Positions 11,925 through 23,800 of a stretch of DNA of 64,000 bases are shown here, in pieces. Position 1 is the first letter of the stretch; each line of letters opens with the position of its first letter. The position numbers and the translations under genes are program-made. Under the pieces are notes generated by a model, which had not been told where the DNA came from, ran no database searches, and was given only the letters and a program-made list of their open reading frames with translations. The stretch is from Trametopsis cervina (Eukaryota > Basidiomycota > Agaricomycetes > Polyporales > Irpicaceae), in the NCBI GenBank assembly GCA_022385755.1, contig MU278349.1, positions 1-64,000 on the forward strand, in the 5' to 3' direction.

Positions 11925-14900
11925 GCACAAACCCGGCGAAGCCGATGGCGACATACGTGACGAGCACGAAGCAAGAAATATCCACGGACGAGAGGTGCAC
12001 CTCCTCGGAGCGTCGCCGTCGAAGCCGCAGCTCTTTTCTGCACTGTACTTATACTCTCCACTGCGAGTGCCCAAATCACGCGTATGGAGGGACGAACTCT
12101 GCGCGCGAAGCGTACGTTTAGCTGGGGCCGCCGGCGTACGCCCCTCCGAGGTCCTGTAATACTGTAACACTGTAATATTGATCAACGCCTGCTTGAATAT
12201 GAATATTACAGTAATCGACAATGTCAGCAAAGCGTGGGACGAACGCACAAAAGCAGACCACTTACCCTGGGCCGCCCCCGCATCTCGTATCACGCGGCTC
12301 TCGCCCTCGCTCTAGGGTGTGCGTTTACGATCAACCACGGTACAGTGCTACAGCTTCATCAGCCTCGATATCGCCCGTTCGCGTCTACGAGCTTGAACGG
12401 GCATACGGAGTTTGGGACGTTCTCCGTCGGGAACGGAGTTGGAGCGCACGCGATGGGGAGGCGCGCGATGCGATGGATTTATGGGAATGGGATTGACAAT
12501 GTTGGAATTGATTGGAAGGCGCGTGCTGCGTACGGGAATGCACAAATGCAATGCTACGGATGGAGGGGCGGGATATGGTTGGGCCTTGCGAGTTCGGGGG
12601 TATTGTGCAGTAAGCTTGAGTTTGCTCCATGCGGGAGATCTGCGTCGTTAACTGTACAGAACCCGGGATAGGATGGACGCGCTGCCCTGCGATGGACGAT
12701 GTCGCAGAGCGCGTGCAGCGTCGCCGCCACGACGCTGACGAGCGGGTTTCGTACCGGCGGGCGCACGCGCACATATGCGTTGACCGGAATTCGCACCCGC
12801 CGCCACCAGAAACAAGAGAAACAAACCCACAGATCGTCTCCCATCCCATCCGGCCGAAGAAGCTTCTGATCGACAGTGGCGGGAGATGCCGCGGCCCGCC
12901 CCGCGGCGCGGTGAGAGGCATGTCACGCCCTCCTCCCATACCTGTTCTGGTCTAGCGTACTCAGCTGTCTGTTTTTGCGAGCAGTCAGTCCGTCATGCAA
13001 ACTCATCCGTTCATTGAATGTACACGCTAGCGTGAATGCAACTTACGGTTCGGTGCGTCGCGTGCTCTCGTGCTCAGAGCATTTACGGCTCGAACTGGGC
13101 TGAAGCTCCTCCCGGCGCGTCTTCGATCCGAACGTTCTGGCGCACCAACGGCGACGCGAATCATGCAACGCGTGGAGCACCCAAAAAAATCACACTCGCG
13201 TCGCTCGGTTTTGTTTAGTGTGCGGCGGCGGGGCTGATCTGTGACGGTGATCGCGGCGGTCTGCGGGGTCCCTGCTCGTTCGGTCGGTTTGGCGACAACT
13301 CTGCACTGGGCTCTGTTTGCGATCGGACGGCTGTGACAGGCTGCTTGGTGGCGGCGGGCGGGCGAGTGACTGGTGACTGGAGCACTGTTTCGGATGAGGG
13401 GGTGACGGAGGAGAATGGAGAGGAGGCAAAAAGGCAAAAAGAGAAGTGATGAGCTCGAGTGTCAACGCGACGCACACTCTCGCGGAGGCATTTTGGGTAC
13501 AGTACGACAGCGGGCGCGGGGGTGGGTCGCTGTCGCAGCCAGCTGGGGATGGGAGACGGAGGCGGAGGATGGGCGATCGGGGCGCCAGGCGCACGGACGG
13601 CACGGTATTTCCGCCCTTTGCCTTTGCCAGTCCAGTCCATGCTCTCTACTGTAATCCAATCCACGCAGTCCAATACAGTCTAGGTGCAGTCAACGATCGA
13701 GCATCGTTCGTTCGTTCATTGTCAATTGTCTGAGTCACGATCAGATGGGGGTGGTGCTCCGTGCAGGCAGGGAGCGAGCAACTGCGTTCCCCGCCGCGAA
13801 CATCGAGGTCGCGCATCTGCATCTATCTGCTGCTGGAGGAGGAAGGGTGTCCCGAGGCGTGTGATTGTGCGCGGGTGGTGGTGGGGTTCGCGAGTGAGGT
13901 GGGTTCTGTTCTTTGTGCGGGAGGGGGGTGCTTCGTTGCTTCTTCTGTTCGGGTGCGGTTGTGGGGGAGGGACGACACGACGGGTGCCACAAAGCCTGTC
14001 ACGTTTCCTTCCTTCAGGCTCGCTGACCTCTCTTCGCTCACCAGATCCAAAGCCAAAGCTAAAGTGAAAGCCCACACTCAGCTCAACTTCGGCGTCGGTC
14101 TGGACCCGGTACTGCGCACGCGGAGAAGCGTGCGCACACATGCGCATCATTGCTCGATATTTGGTGCCCTCGGCGACACAGGCAACTGGACAACGCGTCG
14201 CCGTAGCCGTACCGTACGTTATGTTTTCCGACATGTAAAAAAAGGAAAAAGGGAACGGCGTACTTACCGTTCCGCCATCAGAGATACACGCATACAGGAC
14301 CATGTGCACCACCGTCTACGCGCACCGACGCGTCTGATGCAGCACAGCAGATCACAGCTCCCTCAATTCATCCAATTCATCAACGCGAACCAGACCAGCC
14401 CAGCCAGCCAACCCAGCTGTTCGTCTCTCCAGATCCACCGTTGCAGATGATACATTGCACACGATCATCCACCCACCCCGCCTCATCGCCTCCAGATCAG
14501 ACTCGCTCGCCTCGCCATCCCCCTGCCCATCCCGTATCCCGCATCCACAGCCGCACTCCGAGTCTGACGGAAATCCACCCGAGCACGCGAACAGCGAACA
14601 GCTCGCGTCGGCCCCGCTTCTCTTCGCGTCCCCAAACCCGCACAGGAGCGCGCGTCGTTCTCCGACTTTGACGGGGTTCATCTCGCCCATTTATTCGCTC
14701 ATTCGTTCATCGTTCATCGTTCACATTGTTCATTGTTCCTTTAAACAGGTGCCTCTCGAGTCGAGGAACCTCGCGTCGGTTCTCGGTTCTCAATTATCAA
14801 TTCTTGATAATGAATGAATGTAATCCGAGCCTCTCCTTCCTTCCCGCGTTCCTTTCCTCGTTCGTCTGTTCGCGACCGGCGCCCATCTACCATCTACCCG

Positions 14901-14963
14901 CCGCCGCCACCGCCGCATGAAGATGTGTCTCTGCGATCGATACAGTACCTACCTTTGCCCGCA

Positions 14964-14990
14964 CACGACCGACCGACCGACCGACCGACG
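14964..14990. repeat. CGAC tetranucleotide repeat
   Basis: Five to six consecutive GACC/CGAC units. It is a microsatellite in the gene-free tract. Confidence 0.6.
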
Positions 14991-15396
14991 ACGCGCGTCC
15001 TCTTGTCTCGTCTGCCCATCCAAACTCGGTCGCACAATCACAATACAGTACAGTGCGTCCCAGTGCGATCTCCGAGTTTCCCGGAAAACCCAAAGAATCC
15101 TCCCTTATATGGACAGTCCGCGATCGTGCAGCGGTACGACACGCCCTCTCTCTTCCTGCCAATCTCCTCGCGTCCGAAAGACAGAGAAAGCCGCCGCTGT
15201 CCGTTTTTGTGAAGGTACTGTAAGCAGATGTGGATGGATGTGGAGAGATCACCCACCGGCGGGTCTGGAACAACACGCCAACGTCAACGTCACCGAATGC
15301 GAATATAGGATTTGGGTGTTCCGGGTCGCTGTTACTCGGGACGTGCTCCATCGATAGCATAAGCCCGCTCACCCGACAGACCAACTATGGATAGGC

Positions 15397-15411
15397 ATAC
15401 GTACGTACGTG
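15397..15411. repeat. ACGT self-complementary repeat (second copy)
   Basis: A short run of TACGTACGTACGT. As at 11896-11924, it is followed within a few bases by GCGTTACGTGC or GTTACGTGC, so the two sites share flanking sequence as well as the core. Confidence 0.5.
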
Positions 15412-16480
15412 CGTTACGTGCGCGGGTTAGGGACCGACCACCGTACCCGTCACCCGTTCCCCATGCTCCCACTTCAGTCGAGTCAGGTAAGACGGCGACA
15501 TAGCACTCCACCAATCGAGCGACCCTCGGCCGCGGCTCTGCACGGACTACACGAACACCGGAGGTACGAACCTTACACGATAATCATAATCCCGGTTACG
15601 CCTCATCATACACTGGGTCATCGTCCGCCACCCACTATCTTACGATATACCCTTGCGAAACCGAGCCCCGCATCTCCGGCGGACTTCTTGCTGTACTCGT
15701 CATAGCCAGCTAGGCGTTTGCCGTGCACGCATCTTTTTTTCATTCATTGGGACGTAAGATTGACTTTGGGTGACGTACGCGTACACATCTCTGGATGTGC
15801 CCGGTAATTGAGAGAGCTTGTTTGCTCCACTGTGAGCTGACTGAGTCATCCGTGGTCGGGTTAGTCCGTCTGCGGTATTGGGATACAACATACAGTATGC
15901 ATCTCATCATCGCGAGTGATAATCTCCAGACGTTAAACTAACAGTTCCAGTCAGAAAACATGGATCGTATAGATGATCACCTTCAAAACTCTAAACCGCC
16001 ACTGTGCACCATCCACGAACTTTAGCAGCCAACCAAAGAAAAGACCGCGTGCATGACGAGTTCGAACGGCCCCCCTGGGGTACACATAGATAACCTCAGT
16101 CAGAAAGGTATATACATGCGAACAGACAGAATGAAATCCGAAATCAGCTCAGCTCAGGACGACACAACCACTGCCGCAGAAAAGAACCCAGCCAGATGGA
16201 GATGGAGAGAAGGAACGATATATACAAACGGGATATCCGGGAGGCGAGGCGAGGAAAGCATATGAGCAATGAAATGGATGAAGTGGATGAAGTGGATGTG
16301 ATAGGTAGTGTAGTGAGGGCGGCAGGTGTAGAGTAATGAGCGTGTGAGATGAATATCTATAACGTGATAAACGAAAAGGAGGCTAGGCTGTGATCATAAC
16401 AACGGTGAGGGTGTTGGGTGCGATACCAAGGGGGGCAAACGAAGGAGCGTGGGTGTGTGCAACGTGTATGTGTGGTTGGT

Positions 16481-16503
16481 TTGGTATGTATGTATGTATG
16501 ATG
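16481..16503. repeat. TATG tetranucleotide repeat
   Basis: Four copies of GTAT/TATG. It is a simple repeat about 0.7 kb downstream of the kinase stop codon, probably in or near its 3' UTR. Confidence 0.5.
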
Positions 16504-16917
16504 GATGGGTGTATGGTACGATGAAAGAAACAGAGAGGAGTGCATGCGAAATGGAAACGTAACACCAGGAAACTGAGAACAAAAAGTGAAGAATGAGAAG
16601 AGATGCGAAGATGCGAGCGTAGGCTGCATGTGGGTGATTGGGGTAGGGTGGGATGCCGCCCTCCGCCTCGACCGACGCCGCGACGCACGACGAGGAATGT
16701 GACCGCGGCGTCCTCTATAGACGGACGCCAGTGTGCCCCGTCCTGTCCTGTCCTATCGCGGCCCGTCTTGTCGTGTCGCGTGCAAGCAGAGGGAAGACAA
16801 CGAGAACGTGGACGAAACAAAGAAGAAAGAAAAAACCATAAACACAAGTAAAAGGCAAAAACCACGAGCAGGGCATATGATAATGATATATTACAGCTTT
16901 CAGCATCCGGCGGCGGT

Positions 16918-16938
16918 TCGGTTCGTTCGTTCGTTCGT
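16918..16938. repeat. GTTC tetranucleotide repeat
   Basis: Five copies of GTTC, the complement of the unit at 11039-11059. It lies just downstream of the kinase stop codon. Confidence 0.6.
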
Positions 16939-16977
16939 TGGCAGGCAGAAAGAAATCGAGAAATCGAGAGTCCCGGG

Positions 16978-16996
16978 AATGGATGGATGGATGAAT
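16978..16996. repeat. ATGG tetranucleotide repeat
   Basis: Four ATGG-type units downstream of the kinase gene. Simple sequence. Confidence 0.5.
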
Positions 16997-17220
16997 GAGT
17001 GTAGAGCGAGTGAGCGTTTAGGGGAAGGGTGTGAGATAGCAGAGCAGGACTGGAAGGGACGTTGAGAGGGACGGGGAAGGGAGATCCAGGATGGGATGTT
17101 ATTTGAATGAAGTGAAAGAAATGGGAAGGAAGAGGATCCGGGGATACCGAGCGAGGAGATCCAGCACGAGCAGACGGAACCACGACGAACGAGCGAGCAA
17201 AAGATGGCGAAGATGTCGCT

Positions 17221-20200
17221 TCAGCTCTCGCCGTCATAATGCAACGTTATGCTCGAGAACTGGCCAAACAGATCCACGTCCGACGGCGGCGGCTCCAATC
17301 CATCGTCCCCGCCGAGCCCCGGTGTACCAGGTACACTCGTGCCAGCGACAGCGCGTATTTGCGCGTGCGGCGGGCCAGGCGAGGGCGGTACCACTTGCTG
17401 CTTGTCCAGGTGCAGCGAGTTCGACTCGCGCATCTGTCGGAAGTTGACGGCGTCGACGCCGTTTGAGGCTGTTGGTACGATCTGTGCGTGGATAGGGTTT
17501 GTCAGCTAAGCTCAAGCTCGGGCAGAGTGGAATGGCAGAATGGGGGAATGAGGGAATGGGAGAATGGGAGAAAGAGAGAATGGTAGAAAGAGGGAAAAGA
17601 GGGAAAGACGGGTGGTAACTGCGGCACTCTGCTGCGTGTGCGCACATCGGACGTCAAGCAATGTCAATCATGCGCAGGGCATAGCATAGGAGCATCAAGG
17701 CCGCACTCGGCCATACACCGACCACCGCCTGCGCACGTCCTTGTGCGCAGTCCATGGACAAGGACAAGGACCTCCTCGAGCTCCGCGACACCGTTTAGCG
17801 AGGGTCGCCGCCCAAAAGCCACGTCAAGTATGCATGACCGAAGGCCGCAGGATCTGTCAGCACTCAGGGTCGACCCAGCCCTGCACAGCACACGAGCGCA
17901 CAAAAGCCCGCTCGGCAGGAGTAATAGAGTAATAAAAGAAAATCGCAAAAACGGGATGGAAGCAGTGCGCCACAAAGCTCTTCAATCGGTAACTGATTGC
18001 CGACCGAAGCCTGCAGATCAATAAACGGGCGGGGGCGGAAAGAAGGCGCATCGGAGAAGAGAAGGTAGGAAGCGTGGCGGACGGACGGACGGAGGACGGA
18101 GAGCGGAAGATGGACGGATAGACGGATAGACTCACCGGCGGCTGTGTGTTGCGCAGGAGGCCCCAGTTGATTTTCGCAAACCACTTGTGCTGCTTTACCT
18201 CCGAGGCGCCGCTCTTGCTGCCCAGCCGGGTGTTCTCGCGTTTGTCAAGTAGCCGGAGCACGACATCCTTGCACGCGCTGCATGGCGAGCAAAAAAAAAA
18301 AGCACAAGTGTTGTCAGTTGTTGTGCACTTTGGGGATGAGGGACAAGGGCAGATGCCGACGCTGTCCCATGGAAGATTCTAGTGCAAAAGAGACTCACGA
18401 CGAGACCTTGGGCGTTTCCCGGAAGTGGACGGGTAGGTTCATGATATTGTGGAACGTTCCGTTGCGCTCGACACCCTTGAACGGCGTAGTTGCATACTAG
18501 AGAAAGACGAGAGAACGATCAGAATCACGGGAGATTGCGAGGGATGGATGATGTATGAATCCGCTTGCAATGCAGGAAGTGCACTACAAGGACAGTCGTA
18601 TTTGGGTGACAACCGGGCATACGCTCGCACGTATGGCCGAACAGGGTGTGAAGAGGTAGACCAAGGGTATGGGTGATCACTTACGATCATTTCGTATATC
18701 AGAATCCCTAGTGTCCACCAATCAACTGCAGATGTGTGTCCTGAGGTTTGTATGACTTCAGGCGCTATGTACTCTGGAAGGAGGTAAGCATGTGCGCTAC
18801 CATCAAGTGGACGAGGCGGCACTTACCCTCTGTTCCTACGAACGAATTCGTTCTGAAGTCGGCGGTACAGGAACGTGTGTCGATGAGTGGTATCTGTCAC
18901 ATGCCCAACAAAGATCCAGTATCAGTGATGATGTCAGATAGTATTAGGTTTGCAGGACTGACCCCGTTCTCCTCCTGATGTATTGTAGCAGGTCGACCGC
19001 CTGGCTCACTTGATTGTTTCGCAAGGTCAAAATCTGACAACATGATGTGCCCTGACTGGTGTAGCAGGATATCTGGATACCAAGTACAAGTAAGCATGTG
19101 CTCTATAAAGCTAGACGCATCGTGGCGTGTGTCACTCACTTTCTGGTTTGAGATCACGGTAGATGAAGCCCATCAGATGCAGGTACTCCAGCGCTGCCGT
19201 TACCTCTGCAGCGTAGAATCGTGCAGCGTCTTCTGACAAACACTTCCCAGGTCTCGACTGCAAGGCGCGGAAAAACTCTCCACCCATGCAGTACTCCATG
19301 CAGAAGTAGAGGTACTGCTCCGACTGGAACGAGTGATATAGTGTGACGATGAAGGGGTGATTCGCAGTGGCGAGAATTTCTTGCTCTGTGAGAGCACGTT
19401 TAATTTTCTTGCGCTCGATCATCTCCTTCTTGGACAGCACTGCGAAGGTCGTTAAACCTATGCGATTAACTCAGACGATCTTTGTGACGTACCTTTCATC
19501 GCGAACAGCTTGCTCGTCTTCTTCTCCCGCACTAGGTACACCTTTCCAACATCACCACGACCAAGCATTTTGATTTTCTGGAAGCTACTTGGGGCCACTT
19601 CGACCTAAGCACTGTAAGCCAGGGCACGATAACACGAGATGAGATATCGACGCACCTGTCGCACTTTGATCGAGTGACTCGAGTACGTCCTACGGAAAGC
19701 AACTTTGCCTGGACCCTCCTGAGTAGAATTTGTGCTTAAGACACGATCCTTCGTCTTGGGCACAGCTGGACCACTGTTGGTACGTGTCGGACGCGGGCGC
19801 CCTCGTGACGAGGATGAAGATACCGTATCCAGCGAGCTATCATTATCGTCACTATGTGGCATCGCAGGAATCAGCTCAGCGGGAGCGAGTAACCCGTTTT
19901 TCGTGTGCGTGCCATTAGCAGAACGTGAGCCGAGCGAAAACAGGCCCTTCGCATTTGGCGCTGAAGCGACTCGGCGGATAAACCGTGTCGCGTTCGCACC
20001 AATGTTTCGAGGTGACAGCGGGGCCGCACGGGAAGCGGACGGGGGTGTCGTAGGCATGAAAGACATTTGCGACGCGTTTGCAGTGTGTGGGGCACGAGAC
20101 TTGCCTACCGACCGCGACTTCTCTGCCTTGATCGTGCCACGCAACTTCTCGTTTTCCTCCCCCTCCTTGATAGTGTCAATGCCTTCGCCAGGATGTTGTG

Positions 20201-20863
20201 AGAAATAGGAAGGAGTGCTGGGCGTTCGTAGTGACGAATTCTTGGAGGGCCTGCCGCTGTTGGAGTCTGTGGACAACGAAGAATGATATGACGACCGTGG
20301 GTCTGTAGACTGCGCCAGACCGGGAGAAAGCGTGTGGCCTTGCGTCAGTGGTGTGACCGCGGTCGACGCGGCCTCGGAAGGATAGAAACTAGTGTCGAGG
20401 GTGAGAGACGAGCCGTTCGTGAGCTTCCTCGACGAGTGATTACCGAGCTTCAAGAGAGACCTCCAGCTGGGCCCTGGAGATGACGGAGCATGCACAGGTG
20501 ATGGCAAGGGCAGGTCCATCTGAGTCTGATGGCTGTGACCGTTCGCATGCATTGGCGGCACAGGCATGACGGCGGAGGCGTGTGGAAGCGGGATTAAGGA
20601 CAGGTACTAAGAGAAAGGCGTAGACAAGCGAAGTAGGCGAAGAATGTACTTTTTGCGAAAAGTCGTCAAGTGCGCCTAGGGTAGGCGTGGACTGTGGAGG
20701 CCCGACGTTGTTGGCGGGGACGAGGTGAGTGTACTGAAGACGGTTCCTACACAAAATCCCATCAGGAGGCTAATTAGCTCAGCGGGCGCTCAAGGAGCGG
20801 GACCAGCCTTTCGGGTAACTTCGTCGGGGTCGCCCCGACGCACGTTGCGTCTTGCTGGCTCAT
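17221..20863 (-). CDS. nrc-2: AGC-family Ser/Thr kinase, NRC-2/Fpk1 (flippase kinase) type
   Basis: Eleven exons (20863-20844, 20746-20650, 20606-19656, 19604-19493, 19439-19140, 19072-18963, 18893-18827, 18773-18685, 18496-18399, 18277-18136, 17481-17221) give 748 residues. Residues 1-356 are Ser/Thr-rich and regulatory. The kinase domain starts at about 365: glycine loop [11 protein letters not shown] (370-380), catalytic Lys in FAMK (393), YRDLKPEN (487-494), a DFD triad (507-509) in place of DFG, and APE (556-558) within VGTEEYIAPEV. Between DFD and APE lies the long insertion of this group, ending [21 protein letters not shown] plus insertion is the mark of yeast Fpk1/Kin82 and Neurospora NRC-2, which phosphorylate lipid flippases at the plasma membrane. 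The tail carries [11 protein letters not shown] and ends with [11 protein letters not shown]. The weak point is exon 1 (only 20 nt); the true start could differ. Intron 2 is 43 nt and intron 10 is 654 nt. Confidence 0.92.
17521..17612. repeat. Purine-rich repeat inside the long kinase intron
   Basis: About 90 bases of GGGAATG, GGGAGAATG and GAGGGAAA-type units on the plus strand, which is a long pyrimidine tract in the transcribed minus strand. It lies inside the last kinase intron (17482-18135), starting about 40 bases upstream of the acceptor in the sense of transcription. Confidence 0.6.
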
Positions 20864-23800
20864 CCTCGTCTGTTCAGTGTACGTCAGCCGCCATGTATTC
20901 AGTGGACTATAGTATAACAAAAAGTTCTATGCTGGCCACAGTAGAAAGTGTATTCATTTTGAATTTCGATGCACATTGGTGTCTATCATTCACACGAATT
21001 TTGCCAATAGCGCCCCTGAAAGCATCACTGCAACTAATTAAAGACACTGCACTTCGCGGACATCCCGCCATGCGCACTCGGTTTGCTGCACATGCGAGGC
21101 TCGTAGGTCGCATACCGTGCAGAGCAGAGCGCTATAAGGGCGTCGCAAAAGCCCGCGTGCATAGCGTTCATGCTGTACAGTTCGGACGAAGTAATCGCGT
21201 GTGTGAAAAGATACATGTCCGTAGCCATGTCCGTCCGATTGTATCACGCTTGTTGCAGATACTTGTTCCAGTGGCGGCATTTGGTGTGGGGAGGCATTAG
21301 TGCCTGTACAAAACCATAGAAAGAGGCCGAAAGGTCGAGTACGACCCACCATCGAAAACATAACTTGTCGCTAGTTCGCCTGGTTCAATATATGAGCCGG
21401 ACGGAAATTTCACAGTCACAAGATCAAGTTGGCAACCCTTGAAGTTAAATGAAGTAAGTACCACAAAGAACACCGTCCAAACGAACGAGACTGCAGAAAC
21501 CTCAGCCTCGGTTCAGATGGATCGATAGTTTGAAGCACCTTTGTTCAAAGGTGGGCCTTTTCTACGACCAGCATCCCAGGATGAGAATCCTATTGTATAT
21601 GTGATAACGGAGAGTCCCATGTTAGCACTATGTTAGCCCAAACTTCAGGGGCACGCTAGTCGAGAGCAATATGATTGACGCACTCCCCCTTGGCTTTGTC
21701 GCCATCGCAAGCAGCTAAACCAGAGTAGTCATCTCGCGAAAGATCTCCTTGGACTGGTGGCGCAGAAAAAAATCCGAGAGAATCGCGATCATAAAACCGA
21801 AGACCGATGACGTTTTTGTCGACCTGCCAGTCAGCTAGGGTCGAGGCTCGGGGGTGATGACGACGTGCACTTCCTCAACCTGTTCCGCGGGCTGGCATCT
21901 CGCCGAAGGTAGCCAATCTACTTCCACTCGGCGGACGTGGATCGATATAAGAGTATTGCCTAGGTCTTGGGAAGTGCAGTACAGCACAACAACAATGATG
22001 ATCCGACATATGTTCTCCACAACGTGAAGTTTCGTGATGGACCCGAGGTTCGGTCGAGACCCAGAGTGTGCGGAGCTGACGATGTCAATGAACATAATGC
22101 TGAATTTGAAGAGGCCGTTCAGTTTGCGCCGGGGTCCTCACAGCCAACGCTGTCGCCATCTCGGCTACGAGCTGTCAGTTAATCACCATCTGCAGCGGGG
22201 CCAGAGCGCGTATTGATACTTATGTTCGGCCACACAAGATCGTTCTTTCTGACATACGTGGCCGCGCTTCTTCCCCCGTTGACTGCTGCTGTCTATCGGC
22301 ACCAACGCGGTGGCTCTTGAGTTGCCGCATATCTAGAACACGACGGATTTAATGTTGCGGCGATTAACATGCTTTGTGTACTCACAAGTTGACAAGTTGC
22401 CGGGTTTCGACATGTGTCGATGGGTATAGGTGGGGGTGTACCTTGGTCTGCACCACCGCCACTTTTAACCTAGGACTCGGAGTCGAACCGACGAACGTGC
22501 TTCGGTCTCGGCGATGTTCCAGTATTACGCAGCATGAGGGCCTATATTGACGCGTTATTCAACACAATTTATGCAATGTCGAGAGGATTGCTTACGATGC
22601 GTGGTGAATAAACTATCGTCTAGGTGTCTCCAACACGTTCTCATCCCGCTAGAGAAGTAGTATGAGTGAACCATGGTTGGAGAAGCCTTGAATGTGCGCT
22701 GTGTGCAAATTTGGGACGATGGATAGCTCTACAACGGCATCTCGCCGTGATCTTGCTCATTGACGATAGTTGCTCCCTCGGATGGTGGAAGGACGGAACA
22801 TTGCATTACATAGGAAGTCGTCCTGAGTCGGGCCGCGTTTCCTATGCTATTTCATTGTGGAAAGTTGCGACATGGACATTGCTCGGCGGGGTGGTAAGGT
22901 AAGGATATCGGGTTTCGTGGTGCAGTATTTCGAACAGATGCAAAATAGTTTTGCGGCGACCAAGTCCGAATCTGAATGCAATGCAGTTAGCAAATGGAGA
23001 AAAGGTTTGCCAAATGTTCTCGACTGCTTACTGTTGCTCACTTAAGCCCTTTCAACCTCCATGATACCGCGGGTGTGCATCTTATGAGCTGTGTTTCCAG
23101 GTCCGACTACCGGAGCGACGGAAAACAGCAGCGAGGAGACGAAGATGCCGTGAGGAAGAGCCCCAATGGATCGGTATAGCGACGGCCGTTGCATATCAAT
23201 GCGGGTGCGGGAATGTGCAAAGCGGCGAACTTGACGCAATTCACCTTCCACCAATCCAGCATTCCGACCGACCCTCCGACCGATTTCTCATCACGTATCG
23301 TACGCGATTACTGCGATTAGGGAAGGATCGCACGGCAAAGAAAAAGGTAGGCGATACCCTGAGGCTGATGTCCGTGGCGTTTCGCACCGCTGCGCTGCTG
23401 CCTTTCGTAAGAGTTGAATGACGCGGCTGTAAGAACCCATATGCATTGGTCGTCTGAGGACGGCGTGGTTACCGTGAGTGTACTGGAAGTCGGCTATACG
23501 ATGCACACTCACAGTGCATGATCGAGAAGTCTCCGCACAAACCGGTCATGCGGAGAACGAGGCTAGCAATATCCACCGTTGGAAGCGTCCTCCGCGGTGA
23601 TTCGCTCTTGAAGCTCATGAGATAGCAGTACACAAAGGCTCTACTTTTGTCTTTTCGAGTTTGCCATAGCTTTACAAGAAGAGCCCCGCCGTAGCGGCCC
23701 GATCCAAATCTAGTTCGATCCTCGTAACTGAAATAATTTGACCAGGCACGATAACGAATTGGCTGAAGATACGGTTCGAGCACATCATATCTGTTCCTCC

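Larger units (their letters stand above)
7182..17220. other. About 10 kb with no credible protein-coding gene
   Basis: This tract lies between the start codon of the HSF gene and the stop codon of the kinase gene, both on the minus strand. Open frames up to about 290 codons occur, but they overlap on both strands, are Pro/Ser/Arg/His-rich and show no domain or consistent intron structure, as expected for GC-rich non-coding DNA. The first few hundred bases upstream of 7182 are CT-rich on the minus strand, like a fungal 5' leader. The tract carries many short repeats and several minus-strand splice-like sites (donors near 8993, 12265, 13046 and 14267). Part must be HSF promoter/leader and part kinase 3' UTR; the rest may be regulatory or transcribed non-coding DNA. 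Confidence 0.6.

Noticed and set aside
20768..20785. A-box-like TTAGCTCAGCGGG suggesting a tRNA on the plus strand
   Set aside because: No B box follows at the right distance, and the site lies inside the first intron of the kinase gene.
22440..22550. tRNA-like B box on the minus strand (GGTTCGACTCC) with four of five T-stem pairs
   Set aside because: No acceptor-stem partner, D-arm or anticodon arm with a T33-type loop could be placed upstream. It is probably chance or a very old relic.
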